This document shows positions 18,336-26,781 of a stretch of 64,000 nt of DNA, piece after piece. Source of the stretch: Kineosporia aurantiaca JCM 3230. Lineage in GTDB: Bacteria > Actinomycetota > Actinomycetes > Actinomycetales > Kineosporiaceae. The DNA lies in the NCBI GenBank assembly GCA_000719025.1, contig JODP01000001.1, forward strand, positions 186,001 to 250,000, written 5' to 3'. The stretch's first letter is position 1. Each line of letters opens with the position of its first letter. A model generated the notes under the pieces. It had not been told where the DNA came from, did not search any database, and was given only the letters and a program-made list of their open reading frames with translations. The translations under genes were made by a program, and so were the position numbers.

Positions 18336-18893
18336 TTACTCGGAGGAGCCCGGCCCGGCCTTGCGCACCTTGTCCACCTCGGCCATCGCCGAGCGCAGGT
18401 CGGTCAGCCAGGTCGAGGTGTTGTCCCCGACCAGTCGCACGCACCAGGCCAGCGCGTGCGCCCGGGAGCGGGCCACCCCGGCGTCCACCAGGGTGTCCAG
18501 CACCAGCCGCTCGGGCTGACGCAGCCGGGTCATCACCGGCACCGCGAGGCTGGTGAAGATCTCCGTCTCCGGGCCCGCGGTGACCGCCCAGGCCACCTTG
18601 CGGCCGAACCGGTGCTCGGCCTCGCGGGCCACCTGGATCCGCCGGTCCCGGGTCTCCTCGCGGAACCGGGCGATGTGCCCGGCGATCGCCTCGGCCCGGG
18701 CCGCCGCGGCCGCGTCGTCGCCCTTCTCGGGCTCGGCCCCTTCCGGAGCCCCGATGGTGAGCCGGACCAGGATCTCCTCGCGGTCGGTGGTCACCTCCGC
18801 CGCGGGCTCGTTCCATTCGCTGGGCAGCCGGGCGCCGAACCACGCCTTCACAGCCGCGTCATGTCCCGCTTCAGTCGTTCCCTCGGTCGTCAT
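18336..18893 (-). CDS. Conserved hypothetical protein, 185 aa
   Basis: Soluble, acidic protein without recognised domains. It has an N-terminal beta-like part (AWFGARLPSEWNEPAAEVTTD, EEILVRLTIG), a charged helix (AIAGHIARFREETRDRRIQVAREAEHRF is the approximate extent) and a C-terminal helical part (ERLVLDTLVDAGVARSRAHA, then LAWCVRLVGDNTSTWLTDLR). It has the feel of a widespread actinobacterial hypothetical family. GGAG abuts ATG 18893 with only 1 nt spacing, so a start further downstream is possible. A 41-bp inverted repeat lies 7 bp upstream (18900-18940) and probably governs this gene. Confidence 0.7.
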   Translation of the reverse strand: MTTEGTTEAGHDAAVKAWFGARLPSEWNEPAAEVTTDREEILVRLTIGAPEGAEPEKGDDAAAAARAEAIAGHIARFREETRDRRIQVAREAEHRFGRKVAWAVTAGPETEIFTSLAVPVMTRLRQPERLVLDTLVDAGVARSRAHALAWCVRLVGDNTSTWLTDLRSAMAEVDKVRKAGPGSSE

Positions 18894-18899
18894 GCTCCG

Positions 18900-18940
18900 A
18901 TGATTACTCGCTTACAAGATGCTTGCAAGCGTGTAATCAT
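18900..18940. promoter_or_regulatory. 41-bp near-perfect inverted repeat (operator candidate)
   Basis: The left arm 18900-18918 (ATGATTACTCGCTTACAAG) and right arm 18922-18940 pair at 17 of 19 positions around a central ATG. Inside it are two GCTTRCAAG-like halves. It starts 7 bp from the ATG of the 185-aa gene and is AT-rich for this genome. It is more likely a protein-binding site than a terminator, as nothing ends here. Confidence 0.7.
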
Positions 18941-19061
18941 TGATTCGCCGCGAGCAGATCACCGCGCCCTGAGCTGGGGATGCTGCCCTGGCACGGCATC
19001 GATGTCAGCCACCGTTCGCCGAACCGGCAAGTCACCGCAATCAGAGCGCTACCCTGTGCAC

Positions 19062-19307
19062 ATGACCACACAGCGCAGCGGCAGGGTCACAGATCTGAGC
19101 GTTGTGATCGATCCGGCCACCACCCGGTGGGTGCCCGGACGGTCCCAGGAAGGGTTGGACGAGCGGCTCGAGGTGGCCGTCCTGGACCCGGGCAGTCACG
19201 TCGCGGTGCGCGACGCCACCAACCCGGCGGGCCTGGCCCTGGTCTTCGCCCACGCCGACTGGCAGGGCCTGCTCAGCGGTCGTCCGAGCCTGGTGGATCT
19301 GCGCTGA
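19062..19307 (+). CDS. DUF397-like small protein
   Basis: 81 aa. The C-terminal half resembles DUF397 (GSHVAVRDATNPAGLALVFA, then ADWQGLLSGRPSLVDLR), a small actinobacterial domain normally encoded beside XRE regulators in developmental or toxin-antitoxin-like pairs. No XRE partner is present here. ATG 19062 has a TACCCT box (19050-19055) exactly 6 nt upstream, so the message may be leaderless. The last 35 bp overlap the 3' end of the convergent yyaL gene. The DUF397 assignment is by eye and moderately sure. Confidence 0.65.
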   Translation: MTTQRSGRVTDLSVVIDPATTRWVPGRSQEGLDERLEVAVLDPGSHVAVRDATNPAGLALVFAHADWQGLLSGRPSLVDLR

Positions 19308-21381
19308 GCTGCTGCAGCAGCTCCGCCGCGGTGGAGACGGGCAGTCGGCAGACGAACTCCCGGCAGACGAAGGCCCGGGCCTCGCCGAACCGGCTCAGGT
19401 CCCGCCCGGCCAGCAGCGGCACCCCGGGAGCGTCCGGCTTACCCACGCTGATCACAGCGCCCGGCGCCGTCGCGCCGAGCGCGGTCAGCAGCAGTTCCCG
19501 GCGCAGTGGGTCGTCCTCGGCACCGACGATGGCCACCTCTCGAGGGCCGTCCAACCGGGCCACCGAGACCGCCAGCGCCCAGCCGAATGCCTGCGGCGCA
19601 TGGCCGCCGATCGCCCCGCTCGCGGCCAGGCAGCGCTCGGCCGCCTCCCGCGCGCGGTGTGATCCGCTCAGCGCGGCGTAGGAAAGCAGGGCCCCGGCTG
19701 CGGCCGAAGCGCCCGAGGGGTAGGCGTTGTCGGTCGGGTCAGCCGGCCGGCGCACGGTCAGCAGGGCGGCGTCAGTCGCGTCGAGCGCGGTGTCGTGCAC
19801 CCCGTCCTCGTCGATGAACTGGGCCATCACCACCTCGAGCAGGTTCCCGGCGGTGGCCAGCCAGCGCACGTCCCCGGTCACGCAGTGCAGGGCGAGCAGG
19901 CCCTCGGCCAGGTCGGCGTAGTCCTCCAGCACCCCGGCCGGGGCCCCGTGATTTCCCTGTCGGCTGGCCCGGTAGAGCCGAGGCACCACGCCCGAGCCGT
20001 GTATGTGCACCCGCAGCACCAGGTTCGCGATCCGCTCGGCGGCCTGAATCAGGTCCGGCCGCTCCAGCAGGGCGCCGGTCTCGGCCAGGGCCGCGATCGC
20101 CAGCCCGTTCCAGGCCGCGATCACCTTGTCGTCCCGCTCGGGCTGGGGGCGGGCGGCCCGGACCACCCGGAGCTTCTCCCGGATGCCCTGCCAGCGAGCG
20201 GCCGCGAACGGATCGGCCCAGACGTCCTGGGCGAGCTGAGCCGTCGAGGCGCCGTGCTCGAACGTGCCGGGCCGGCCGACCCGGAGCAGGGCCGAGGCCC
20301 AGGCGCCGTCCTCCGGGCCGAGGTGGGTGAACAGGTCCTCCGGAGTCCACACGTAGGTGCGGCCCTCCTCGCCGTGCACCCGGCCGGTCTCCTCGTCAGT
20401 CACCGGGGTGTCGGCGTCCAGAGAAGAGGCCAGCCCGTGCTCGTCGGTGAGCAGGGCGGAGAGCATCCAGTCGCAGGTCTCCAGGGCGATCCGGGCCCCG
20501 ACCGGTTCCCCGGTCAGCCGCCACCAGTGCAGGTAGACCCGCGCCAGCTGGGCATTGTCGTAGAGCATCTTCTCGAAGTGCGGCACCACCCAGGCGGCGT
20601 CCACGCTGTACCGCGCGAACCCGCCCACCACCTGGTCGTACATCCCGCTGCGGGCCATCGCCCGCAACGTGCGCCCGGCCAGGTCACGGGCCGCGCGGCC
20701 GCCCGGCGTCGCCGGCTGCGCGGCGGCGAACCGGATCAGGAACTCCAGCACCATCGAGGGCGGGAACTTCGGGGCGCCGCCGAACCCGCCGTGCGCCGGG
20801 TCCTCCGAGGAGACCAGCTTCTGCAGGGCGTTGGTGAGCGTGTCCCAGTTGGCCGGCTCGGCCCCGGCGCTGCGCGGAACGGCCTGGTCGGCCAGGGCCT
20901 GCGAGATCCGCTGCCCGGCCTCCTCGACCTCCCCCCGGCGCTGCTGCCAGGTGTTCGAGACCGCGGTCAGGAGCTGCCGGAAGGACGGCGTGTTGCCCAT
21001 CGGCTGGGGCGGGTAATAGGTACCCGCGTAGAACGGGCGCCCGGCCGGCGTGAGGAACACCGTCATTGGCCAGCCACCCTGGCCGGTCAGCGCCTGGGTG
21101 GCGGCCATGTAGGTGGAGTCCACGTCCGGGCGTTCCTCACGGTCCACCTTGACGTTGACGAACAGGGTGTTCATCAGGTCGGCGACCTCCGGATCCTCGA
21201 AGGACTCGTGCGCCATGACGTGACACCAGTGGCAGGCCGCGTACCCGACGGAGAGCAGGATCGGGCGGTCCCGCCGGACCGCCTCCTCGAACGCCGCCTC
21301 GCCCCACTGCCACCAGTCCACCGGGTTGTTCTTGTGTTGCAGCAGGTACGGGCTGGTCGCGTACTCCAGTCGGTTCGCCAC
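19273..21381 (-). CDS. yyaL: Thioredoxin domain-containing protein, YyaL/SSP411 family
   Basis: 702 aa, the usual family length. The N-terminal thioredoxin-like domain has the ACHWCHVMAHESF active-site region (CxxC at about residues 49-52) and LLQHKNNPVDWWQWGEAAF. The remainder is an (alpha/alpha) barrel of the glycoside-hydrolase/epimerase type (GGFGGAPKFPPSMVLEFL, YDQVVGGFARYSVDAAWVVP with PHFEKMLYDNAQLARVY). Function is unsettled. Synteny with Rv1084 next to hemolysin III and uppS holds. No signal peptide, so probably cytosolic. Confidence 0.92.
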   Translation of the reverse strand: MANRLEYATSPYLLQHKNNPVDWWQWGEAAFEEAVRRDRPILLSVGYAACHWCHVMAHESFEDPEVADLMNTLFVNVKVDREERPDVDSTYMAATQALTGQGGWPMTVFLTPAGRPFYAGTYYPPQPMGNTPSFRQLLTAVSNTWQQRRGEVEEAGQRISQALADQAVPRSAGAEPANWDTLTNALQKLVSSEDPAHGGFGGAPKFPPSMVLEFLIRFAAAQPATPGGRAARDLAGRTLRAMARSGMYDQVVGGFARYSVDAAWVVPHFEKMLYDNAQLARVYLHWWRLTGEPVGARIALETCDWMLSALLTDEHGLASSLDADTPVTDEETGRVHGEEGRTYVWTPEDLFTHLGPEDGAWASALLRVGRPGTFEHGASTAQLAQDVWADPFAAARWQGIREKLRVVRAARPQPERDDKVIAAWNGLAIAALAETGALLERPDLIQAAERIANLVLRVHIHGSGVVPRLYRASRQGNHGAPAGVLEDYADLAEGLLALHCVTGDVRWLATAGNLLEVVMAQFIDEDGVHDTALDATDAALLTVRRPADPTDNAYPSGASAAAGALLSYAALSGSHRAREAAERCLAASGAIGGHAPQAFGWALAVSVARLDGPREVAIVGAEDDPLRRELLLTALGATAPGAVISVGKPDAPGVPLLAGRDLSRFGEARAFVCREFVCRLPVSTAAELLQQLSADPPGSDDR

Positions 21382-21428
21382 GGAGCCAACGTCTCACGCC
21401 ACCGGCCGTGACGCTTCTGGGCGCGCCG

Positions 21429-22337
21429 TCAGATAACGGGCGGACGACCGGCCTTGGTCATCCGCCAGACCGCCTTCCAGTGCATCCGCTTGCGCGGCCC
21501 ACCCGGCTCGGTCAGTCCCTGCCAATACCCCTTCAGCATCTCGGCCGCGTCTTCCCTCCGCCGCAGCCGGAGCACCGAGATGGTGAACCAGACCGCCACG
21601 TAGACCACGCCGATCGGGAACGGCAGATTGCGCCGGGCCAGCCAGACCCGGTTCCGGGCCGAGAAGCGATGGAAGACGCTGTGCCGGGTGGGGGCGATCA
21701 CCGGGTGGTTGACCACGATGTCGCCCTCGTAACGGACCCGGTAGCCCGCGTCCCAGACCCGCCAGGCCAGCTCGATGCCCTCGTGGGCATAGAAGAACGG
21801 GGCCGGCCAGCCCTCGGTCGCGGTGAACACGTGGCGGCGCAGGGCCACCCCGCCCTCCCAGATCGCGGCCACGTCGCTGCTGCGGGTCGGGTCGCCCACC
21901 CGGAGGCGGGGAGTCCAGCGGCGGGGCGAGGGCAGACCCTCCGGATCGGCGACCCGGGGCTGGATCAGGCCCAGGCCCGGTTCGTCGGAGAACCGCTGGG
22001 CCAGCAGGGCGAGCACGTCGGAGGTGGGCAGGAAGGCGTCGTCGTCCAGGAAGAACAGCAGTTCGCCCTCGACGTACGGCACCCCCGCGTTGCGCCCGGC
22101 CGGAATGCCGAGGTTCTCCGGCAGTTCGACCCCGCGCACCCCCTCGGGCAGACCGGTCGGCTGCCAGCCGTTGCCGACCACCACCACGTCGGTCTTCACC
22201 CCGCGCTGGGCCAGGACCGAGGCGATCGCCCGGTCGAGGGCCTCCGGGCGGCTGCCCTGGGTCAGCAGGACGACGCCGTACTGGGCGATCGGCAGGGGCG
22301 ACCTACGGACGTTTTCCTGATCGGTCACGGCGCTCAC
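21429..22337 (-). CDS. Glycosyltransferase family 2
   Basis: 302 aa GT-A fold transferase: YGVVLLTQGSRPEALDRAI, the NAGVPYVEGELLFF segment, a DxD-type metal site in FLDDDAF (about residue 98), and EGIELAWRVWDAGYRVRYEG. One C-terminal hydrophobic stretch (IGVVYVAVWFTISVL) suggests membrane association. The ATG overlaps the stop of the upstream CDP-alcohol phosphatidyltransferase by 4 bp, so it is coupled to the envelope-polymer operon. Donor and acceptor unknown; it probably decorates or starts a polyol-phosphate polymer. Confidence 0.88.
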   Translation of the reverse strand: MSAVTDQENVRRSPLPIAQYGVVLLTQGSRPEALDRAIASVLAQRGVKTDVVVVGNGWQPTGLPEGVRGVELPENLGIPAGRNAGVPYVEGELLFFLDDDAFLPTSDVLALLAQRFSDEPGLGLIQPRVADPEGLPSPRRWTPRLRVGDPTRSSDVAAIWEGGVALRRHVFTATEGWPAPFFYAHEGIELAWRVWDAGYRVRYEGDIVVNHPVIAPTRHSVFHRFSARNRVWLARRNLPFPIGVVYVAVWFTISVLRLRRREDAAEMLKGYWQGLTEPGGPRKRMHWKAVWRMTKAGRPPVI

Positions 22338-23149
22338 CGCAGCCGCGCGGAGGAGAGGACGGCCGCGAGGTGCCCCACCACGGTGATCAGAGCCGCGACC
22401 AGAAGCGCCGGCAGAAGGACGTTCGTGGCGGCGTGGTCACCCAGCACCAGGTCGGCGAGGGCGGCCACGAGGATCAGCAGGGAGAGCTCGACCGAGTGGA
22501 AGACCCGGTGGAAGGGAACGAGTTTCGCGGCCCGGCGCAGCGTCCGGACGGCGCCCGCGGTGGGCACCCGGACCTGCTCCGCATCCTTCATCGCGGGCAT
22601 CCCGGCCTGCCCCCGGGAGACGTGGACCAGGTCGTTCTCCACCTTGTTGAGGGCCACCAGAAGGGCCAGCAACGCGCCGAGGAACAGGGCCGGCTCGGCC
22701 AGCGCGGAGCGCCAGCCGTCGTCCGCCATCGCGGGGGCGTAACCACCGCCCACCGCCACCCGGATGCCCAGGGCCAGGGCGATGCCGCACTCGGCGATGT
22801 AGTGGCCGACCCGGTCGAGGTAGACGCCGACCGGCGAGGAGGTGCCCCGCCAGCGCGCCACTTCGCCGTCCGAGCAGTCGAACAGCATCTGCAGCTGGAC
22901 CAGCACCGCGGCCAGCACCGCGCCGGCCAGGCCGGCCCAGCTGGTGGCCACCGCGGCCAGCGCGGCCGAGGCGATCATCAGCCAGGTGACCTGGTTCGCC
23001 GACAGCCCGAGGGAGAGCAGGGGCCGGGTCAGGTAGGGCGAGATCTGCCGCAGGTAGGCGTGCGCCACCCAATGCTCGGCCGCGGCCCGGTTGCGGACGT
23101 GCTCGGGCTGCGCCACCCGGCGGAGTTCGGCGATGCTGGGCCCGCTCAT
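22334..23149 (-). CDS. CDP-alcohol phosphatidyltransferase family protein with variant active site
   Basis: Integral membrane enzyme of 271 aa that would transfer a phospho-alcohol from a CDP-activated donor. The family signature D-x2-DG-x2-AR-x8-G-x3-D-x3-D reads DCSDGEVAR, then G and YLD, but the last Asp is His (DRVGHYIAE). The eighth Asp is normally the catalytic base. About six hydrophobic helices follow. ATG 23149 overlaps the preceding gene's TGA by 4 bp (ATGA), and its own end overlaps GT2 by 4 bp, so three genes are coupled. Substrate unknown; inositol- or glycerol-type alcohols are candidates. Confidence 0.85.
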   Translation of the reverse strand: MSGPSIAELRRVAQPEHVRNRAAAEHWVAHAYLRQISPYLTRPLLSLGLSANQVTWLMIASAALAAVATSWAGLAGAVLAAVLVQLQMLFDCSDGEVARWRGTSSPVGVYLDRVGHYIAECGIALALGIRVAVGGGYAPAMADDGWRSALAEPALFLGALLALLVALNKVENDLVHVSRGQAGMPAMKDAEQVRVPTAGAVRTLRRAAKLVPFHRVFHSVELSLLILVAALADLVLGDHAATNVLLPALLVAALITVVGHLAAVLSSARLR

Positions 23150-24966
23150 CGCGTGACTCCGATCCATGACTTGAAGCTGGTTCCGGCCGAGGTGGCGGCG
23201 ACCACCGCGGTGAGCGCCCACAGGCCGCCGGTGACCCAGTCCGGGGTCTCGATCGGCAGCAGCAGAGCGGGCGCGAAGATCAGGACGGCGAAGGCCACGA
23301 TCCGCAGATCGGCGCCGATCATCAGGGGCTGGGCCGGATCGCCGACGCCTTCCCGGACGCTGTAGGCGTGCATGTAGTGGGCCACCGCGATCACCGCGAC
23401 GAGCAGCACCGCGGCCCCGTGCTCGGCCTCGACCGAGGCGCTGAGCAGGTAGACGATCGCCATCTCGGCCACCGCGACCAGCGGTGGGGCGATCACCGCG
23501 GCCCGGCCGCGCAGCTTCTGCAACGCAGCGCCGAGCCAGGGACCGCTGTCTGCGGCGATCCGCGGCACCACGTCCCCGGCCAGCGACCGGCCCCGGGAGG
23601 CGAGGGCGGCCAGCAGGTAGGCCGCGGCCGCCAGACCGCCGGCGCAGAGCACGATCAGCGTGCCCTTCGGCGTCCAGAGCGCGGCGCCGAGCGAGATCAC
23701 CAGGAAGCGCTCGCCGATCGGGAAGTGCCCGATCCGCTTCAGCCAGCCGGTGACGCCGTGGGTGTCGGTGGCCGAGACCCAGCCGGACGGAAGCCGGACC
23801 GGGGTGGCCGGGGCGACCCAGTGCGGCACCGCCGGTGGCGCGGGCGGGTCGAGCTGCCGGCGGCGCAGCGCCCAGGACAGGTCGGCCAGGCTGCGGAAGG
23901 TCTGGATCGCGATCGCCAGCGCGGCCAACGGCCAGAGGTCCTGATCGGCCCGGGCCCCGGCCCAGGCCAGGGCGAAGACGACCGCGAACTCCTTGATCCG
24001 GTCGGTGCTGGCGTCCAGCCAGGCCCCCAGCGGGGAGAACCGGCGGCGGTAGCGGGCCAGCTCACCGTCCACGCAGTCGACGATCACGCAGAGCTGGAGC
24101 AGCAGGGCGCCGATCACCATCGGCAGCCGGTGGCCGGTCCCGATCAGCGCAGCGGCGATCAGGCCGATCACGAACGAGCCGGCGGTGACCTGGTTCGGGG
24201 TCAGGCCGAGGCGCTCGGCCAGATCGGTCAGCCGCCAGGACAGGCGGCGCAGCACGAAGGTCGAGTAGAAGCCGTCGCCACCCCGGGCCGCCTCGCGCAG
24301 CCGGACCCGGCGCTCGGGCAGGGCGGCCAGAGCCCGCTCGGCGCTCGCGGTTTCGGCCTCGTCGGTGGGGCGGGCCCAGACGTAGCCGCCGATCGGCACC
24401 GGCTGCAGGGTGACCCCGGCACCGGGGAGCCGCCGGGCCAGTTCCAGCAGCAGGTCGTCCGGGGCGGCCGGGTCGAGGTCGTGGACCAGGCCGGCGACGG
24501 CCGGGCGGTCGGCCGCGTCGATGATCAGCACGTCCAGGAGTTCCTGGTGGCCGGCGGCGTCGACCGGCCCGGCCAGGGCGGCCGTGCGCAGCCGGGGGTC
24601 GTCCAGCACCGCGCCGAGGGCCGTGCCGTTGATCACCAGGTCGTCCGGGATCAGGGCGACCGGGCGCCGCAGGACGACGTTCGACCCGATGCCGGTGACC
24701 ACGTCCTCCCGGGGCACCGGCAGACCCGGACCGGGCTGCCCGGTGACCGCACGGGCCAGCGCCTCGATGCCCTCGGCGCTGCCGACGGTGATCATCTGCT
24801 CGTGCGCGACCACCACCCCCTGGGCCGCCAGCGCGTCCCGGAGTTCGGCCCGGCGCCCGGGCAGACCGCCACGGACCCCGAGAAGGACGACGTCAAGGCC
24901 GGTTTCGGCGGGATGGGCAGCGCTGTTCGCGACGACCTCCTCGATCACGGGATCGTCGTCACTCAT
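23146..24966 (-). CDS. Nucleotidyltransferase-like / CDP-alcohol phosphatidyltransferase / DUF5941 fusion
   Basis: About 606 aa. Residues 1-210 form a soluble domain that may be a degenerate sugar-nucleotidyltransferase-like fold (VVLLGVRGGLPGRRAELRDAL). Around 255-345 is a CDP-alcohol phosphatidyltransferase core with a canonical signature (DCVDGELAR, then GAWLDASTD, all acidic residues present). The C-terminal membrane part resembles DUF5941. It probably makes or transfers a CDP-polyol for an envelope polymer. Start is uncertain: ATG 24966 (MSDDDPVIEE) is preferred, but the frame is open to 25140, with no clear ribosome site. Divergent from the TagF-like gene. Confidence 0.8.
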   Translation of the reverse strand: MSDDDPVIEEVVANSAAHPAETGLDVVLLGVRGGLPGRRAELRDALAAQGVVVAHEQMITVGSAEGIEALARAVTGQPGPGLPVPREDVVTGIGSNVVLRRPVALIPDDLVINGTALGAVLDDPRLRTAALAGPVDAAGHQELLDVLIIDAADRPAVAGLVHDLDPAAPDDLLLELARRLPGAGVTLQPVPIGGYVWARPTDEAETASAERALAALPERRVRLREAARGGDGFYSTFVLRRLSWRLTDLAERLGLTPNQVTAGSFVIGLIAAALIGTGHRLPMVIGALLLQLCVIVDCVDGELARYRRRFSPLGAWLDASTDRIKEFAVVFALAWAGARADQDLWPLAALAIAIQTFRSLADLSWALRRRQLDPPAPPAVPHWVAPATPVRLPSGWVSATDTHGVTGWLKRIGHFPIGERFLVISLGAALWTPKGTLIVLCAGGLAAAAYLLAALASRGRSLAGDVVPRIAADSGPWLGAALQKLRGRAAVIAPPLVAVAEMAIVYLLSASVEAEHGAAVLLVAVIAVAHYMHAYSVREGVGDPAQPLMIGADLRIVAFAVLIFAPALLLPIETPDWVTGGLWALTAVVAATSAGTSFKSWIGVTR

Positions 24967-25365
24967 GGTGACGGCAGCGCCAGGACGGTGCTGCAGCACC
25001 GCGTCGGCCGATCGCCCTCGCGCATCCACCCTTGGCGTCCGTTCTCTCGGTCTCGAGTCGAAAGACATTAGCACTGCGTTCATGTTCCGGTCGTCTTCGC
25101 GCCGAGCCTCGTTCCCCAGTTGGACAGGGGTGGACCTCACCGACCGTCACTACCCGAGGCCAGAACGCCATTCGGACCGCCAAACGATGACTCCGCGCAA
25201 CATCCAGGCTCCCGGAAATCGGGCCGCGGATGTAACGATCTGAACGGGAATGGACGATCAGGCAAACGTGGACCGACGTCCGGTGCGATTCCGGACGTTC
25301 GGCCCGCATATGCTTCCGGCCGGTTCCTATCCCGCCCCGACACCCCGAAAGGCACCAGACCCCCG
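24967..25365. promoter_or_regulatory. Divergent promoter region of the envelope-polymer cluster
   Basis: A 399-bp gap between divergent operons. On the plus side an inverted repeat (ACGTCCGG 25276-25283, CCGGACGT 25291-25298) lies just upstream of a -10-like TATGCT (25310-25315), about 50 bp before the TagF-like ATG. On the minus side a TAATGT box lies near 25066-25071. No further gene recognised. Confidence 0.45.
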
Positions 25366-26781
25366 ATGGCTCTGCCGACCTCCGTGTCCAACTTCCTCCG
25401 CGCACCCGGCCCGGCCACGTTCGGGGCGCTGGCCAACACCATCAACAACAAGCGGCGGACGATGCGGGGCGGCCCCAAGTCCCGCGGGCCGAAGCTGAAC
25501 CGGGTGCCCGAGGGCCCGGCCCCGGCCGCCGAGGTGGTGGTCTACTTCGCCGAGGACAAGCGGAAGATGTACCAGCTCGACCAATGGCTGCCGGTGTTCG
25601 AGGAGCTGCACCGCCGCCATCCCACGGTGATCGTGATGCGGTCGAAGGCCTCGTTCAACCACCTGAGCGAGCGCACCCCGCTGCCGACCGTCTACACCCG
25701 GCGGCTGGCCGACGTCCTGGATCTGTACGACGAGCTGTCCCCGAAGGTCGCGATCTACGTGAACAACGGGGTCGCCAACTTCCAGTCGCTGGCGGTCGCC
25801 TCGATCCTTCACGTGCACGTGAACCACGGGGAGAGCGACAAGGTCAGCATGGTCTCCAACCAGGCCAAGGCCTACGACCGGGTGTTCGTCGCGGGTCAGG
25901 CGGCCGAGCGCCGGCACGCCGCCGCGCTGATCAACTTCGACGCCGCCAAGCTGGTCCGGACCGGGCGCCCGCAGCTGGACCTGAAGTTCGAGCCGCTGCT
26001 GCCGCCGTCCTCCCGCCGCACCGTGATCTACGCCCCCACCTGGGAGGGCGAGAACGACTTCAACAACTACACCTCGGTCGACCGGTACGGCGTGGCGATC
26101 GTCCGGCAGTTGCTGGCCACCGAGAACACGCGGGTGGTCTACCGGCCGCACCCCCGGGTCGCCAGCAGCACCACCCTCGAGGTGGTCGGCGCGCACCGGG
26201 AGATCCTCGGGCTGCTTGAGGCGGCCGCCGCGGCTGATCCGGAGGCCGGGCACGCCACGGCCATGGAGGGTTCGATCCTGGCGCTGTTCCAGGAGTGCGA
26301 CGCGATGGTCACCGACGTCTCCAGCGTCGGCCTGGACTTCCTGTACCTGCGCAACGATGCGCCGCTGTTCATCACCGACCGGCGCGACGACCCGGCCCAG
26401 CTCGCCGTGGACGCGCCGATCAGCAGTGCGTCGGACGTGATCAACAGCGAAACGGTGGACGCGTTCGGCGCGGTCCTGGCCGACCGGCTGACTTCCGACT
26501 CCCGCCGCGAGGAGCGGATCGCGATGCGTCACTTCTACTTCGGCGACATCGCGCCGGGTGAGAGCACGCAGCGCTTCCTGGACGCGATCAGCGAGGTCGC
26601 GGCCCAGCGGGACGCGATGCTGGCCCGGCTGCCGCGACACGAGGGCCACGCTTCCGCAGCGGCGGCCGCCACCGGCGACATGGCCGGTGACGTCACGCCG
26701 GAGGAGGCCGATGCGGGCTACGGGCCGGTTGAGGACGCAGCGGCCCAGGAATCGTCCGGCGAGCAGCCGCTGGTCCGATGA
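25366..26781 (+). CDS. CDP-glycerol glycerophosphotransferase family (TagB/TagF-like) protein
   Basis: 471 aa. It carries the teichoic-acid polymerase/primase fold: VVVYFAEDKRKMYQLDQWLPV, LHVHVNHGESDKVS with the conserved His, VIYAPTWEGENDFNNYTS, VYRPHPR near residue 262 and CDAMVTDVSSVGLDFLY. It would move glycerol- or other polyol-phosphate from a CDP donor onto a membrane acceptor. An acidic low-complexity tail (EEADAGYGPVEDAAAQE) follows. No transmembrane helix, so peripheral. Its TGA overlaps the ATG of the GDPD gene by 4 bp. Confidence 0.87.
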   Translation: MALPTSVSNFLRAPGPATFGALANTINNKRRTMRGGPKSRGPKLNRVPEGPAPAAEVVVYFAEDKRKMYQLDQWLPVFEELHRRHPTVIVMRSKASFNHLSERTPLPTVYTRRLADVLDLYDELSPKVAIYVNNGVANFQSLAVASILHVHVNHGESDKVSMVSNQAKAYDRVFVAGQAAERRHAAALINFDAAKLVRTGRPQLDLKFEPLLPPSSRRTVIYAPTWEGENDFNNYTSVDRYGVAIVRQLLATENTRVVYRPHPRVASSTTLEVVGAHREILGLLEAAAAADPEAGHATAMEGSILALFQECDAMVTDVSSVGLDFLYLRNDAPLFITDRRDDPAQLAVDAPISSASDVINSETVDAFGAVLADRLTSDSRREERIAMRHFYFGDIAPGESTQRFLDAISEVAAQRDAMLARLPRHEGHASAAAAATGDMAGDVTPEEADAGYGPVEDAAAQESSGEQPLVR

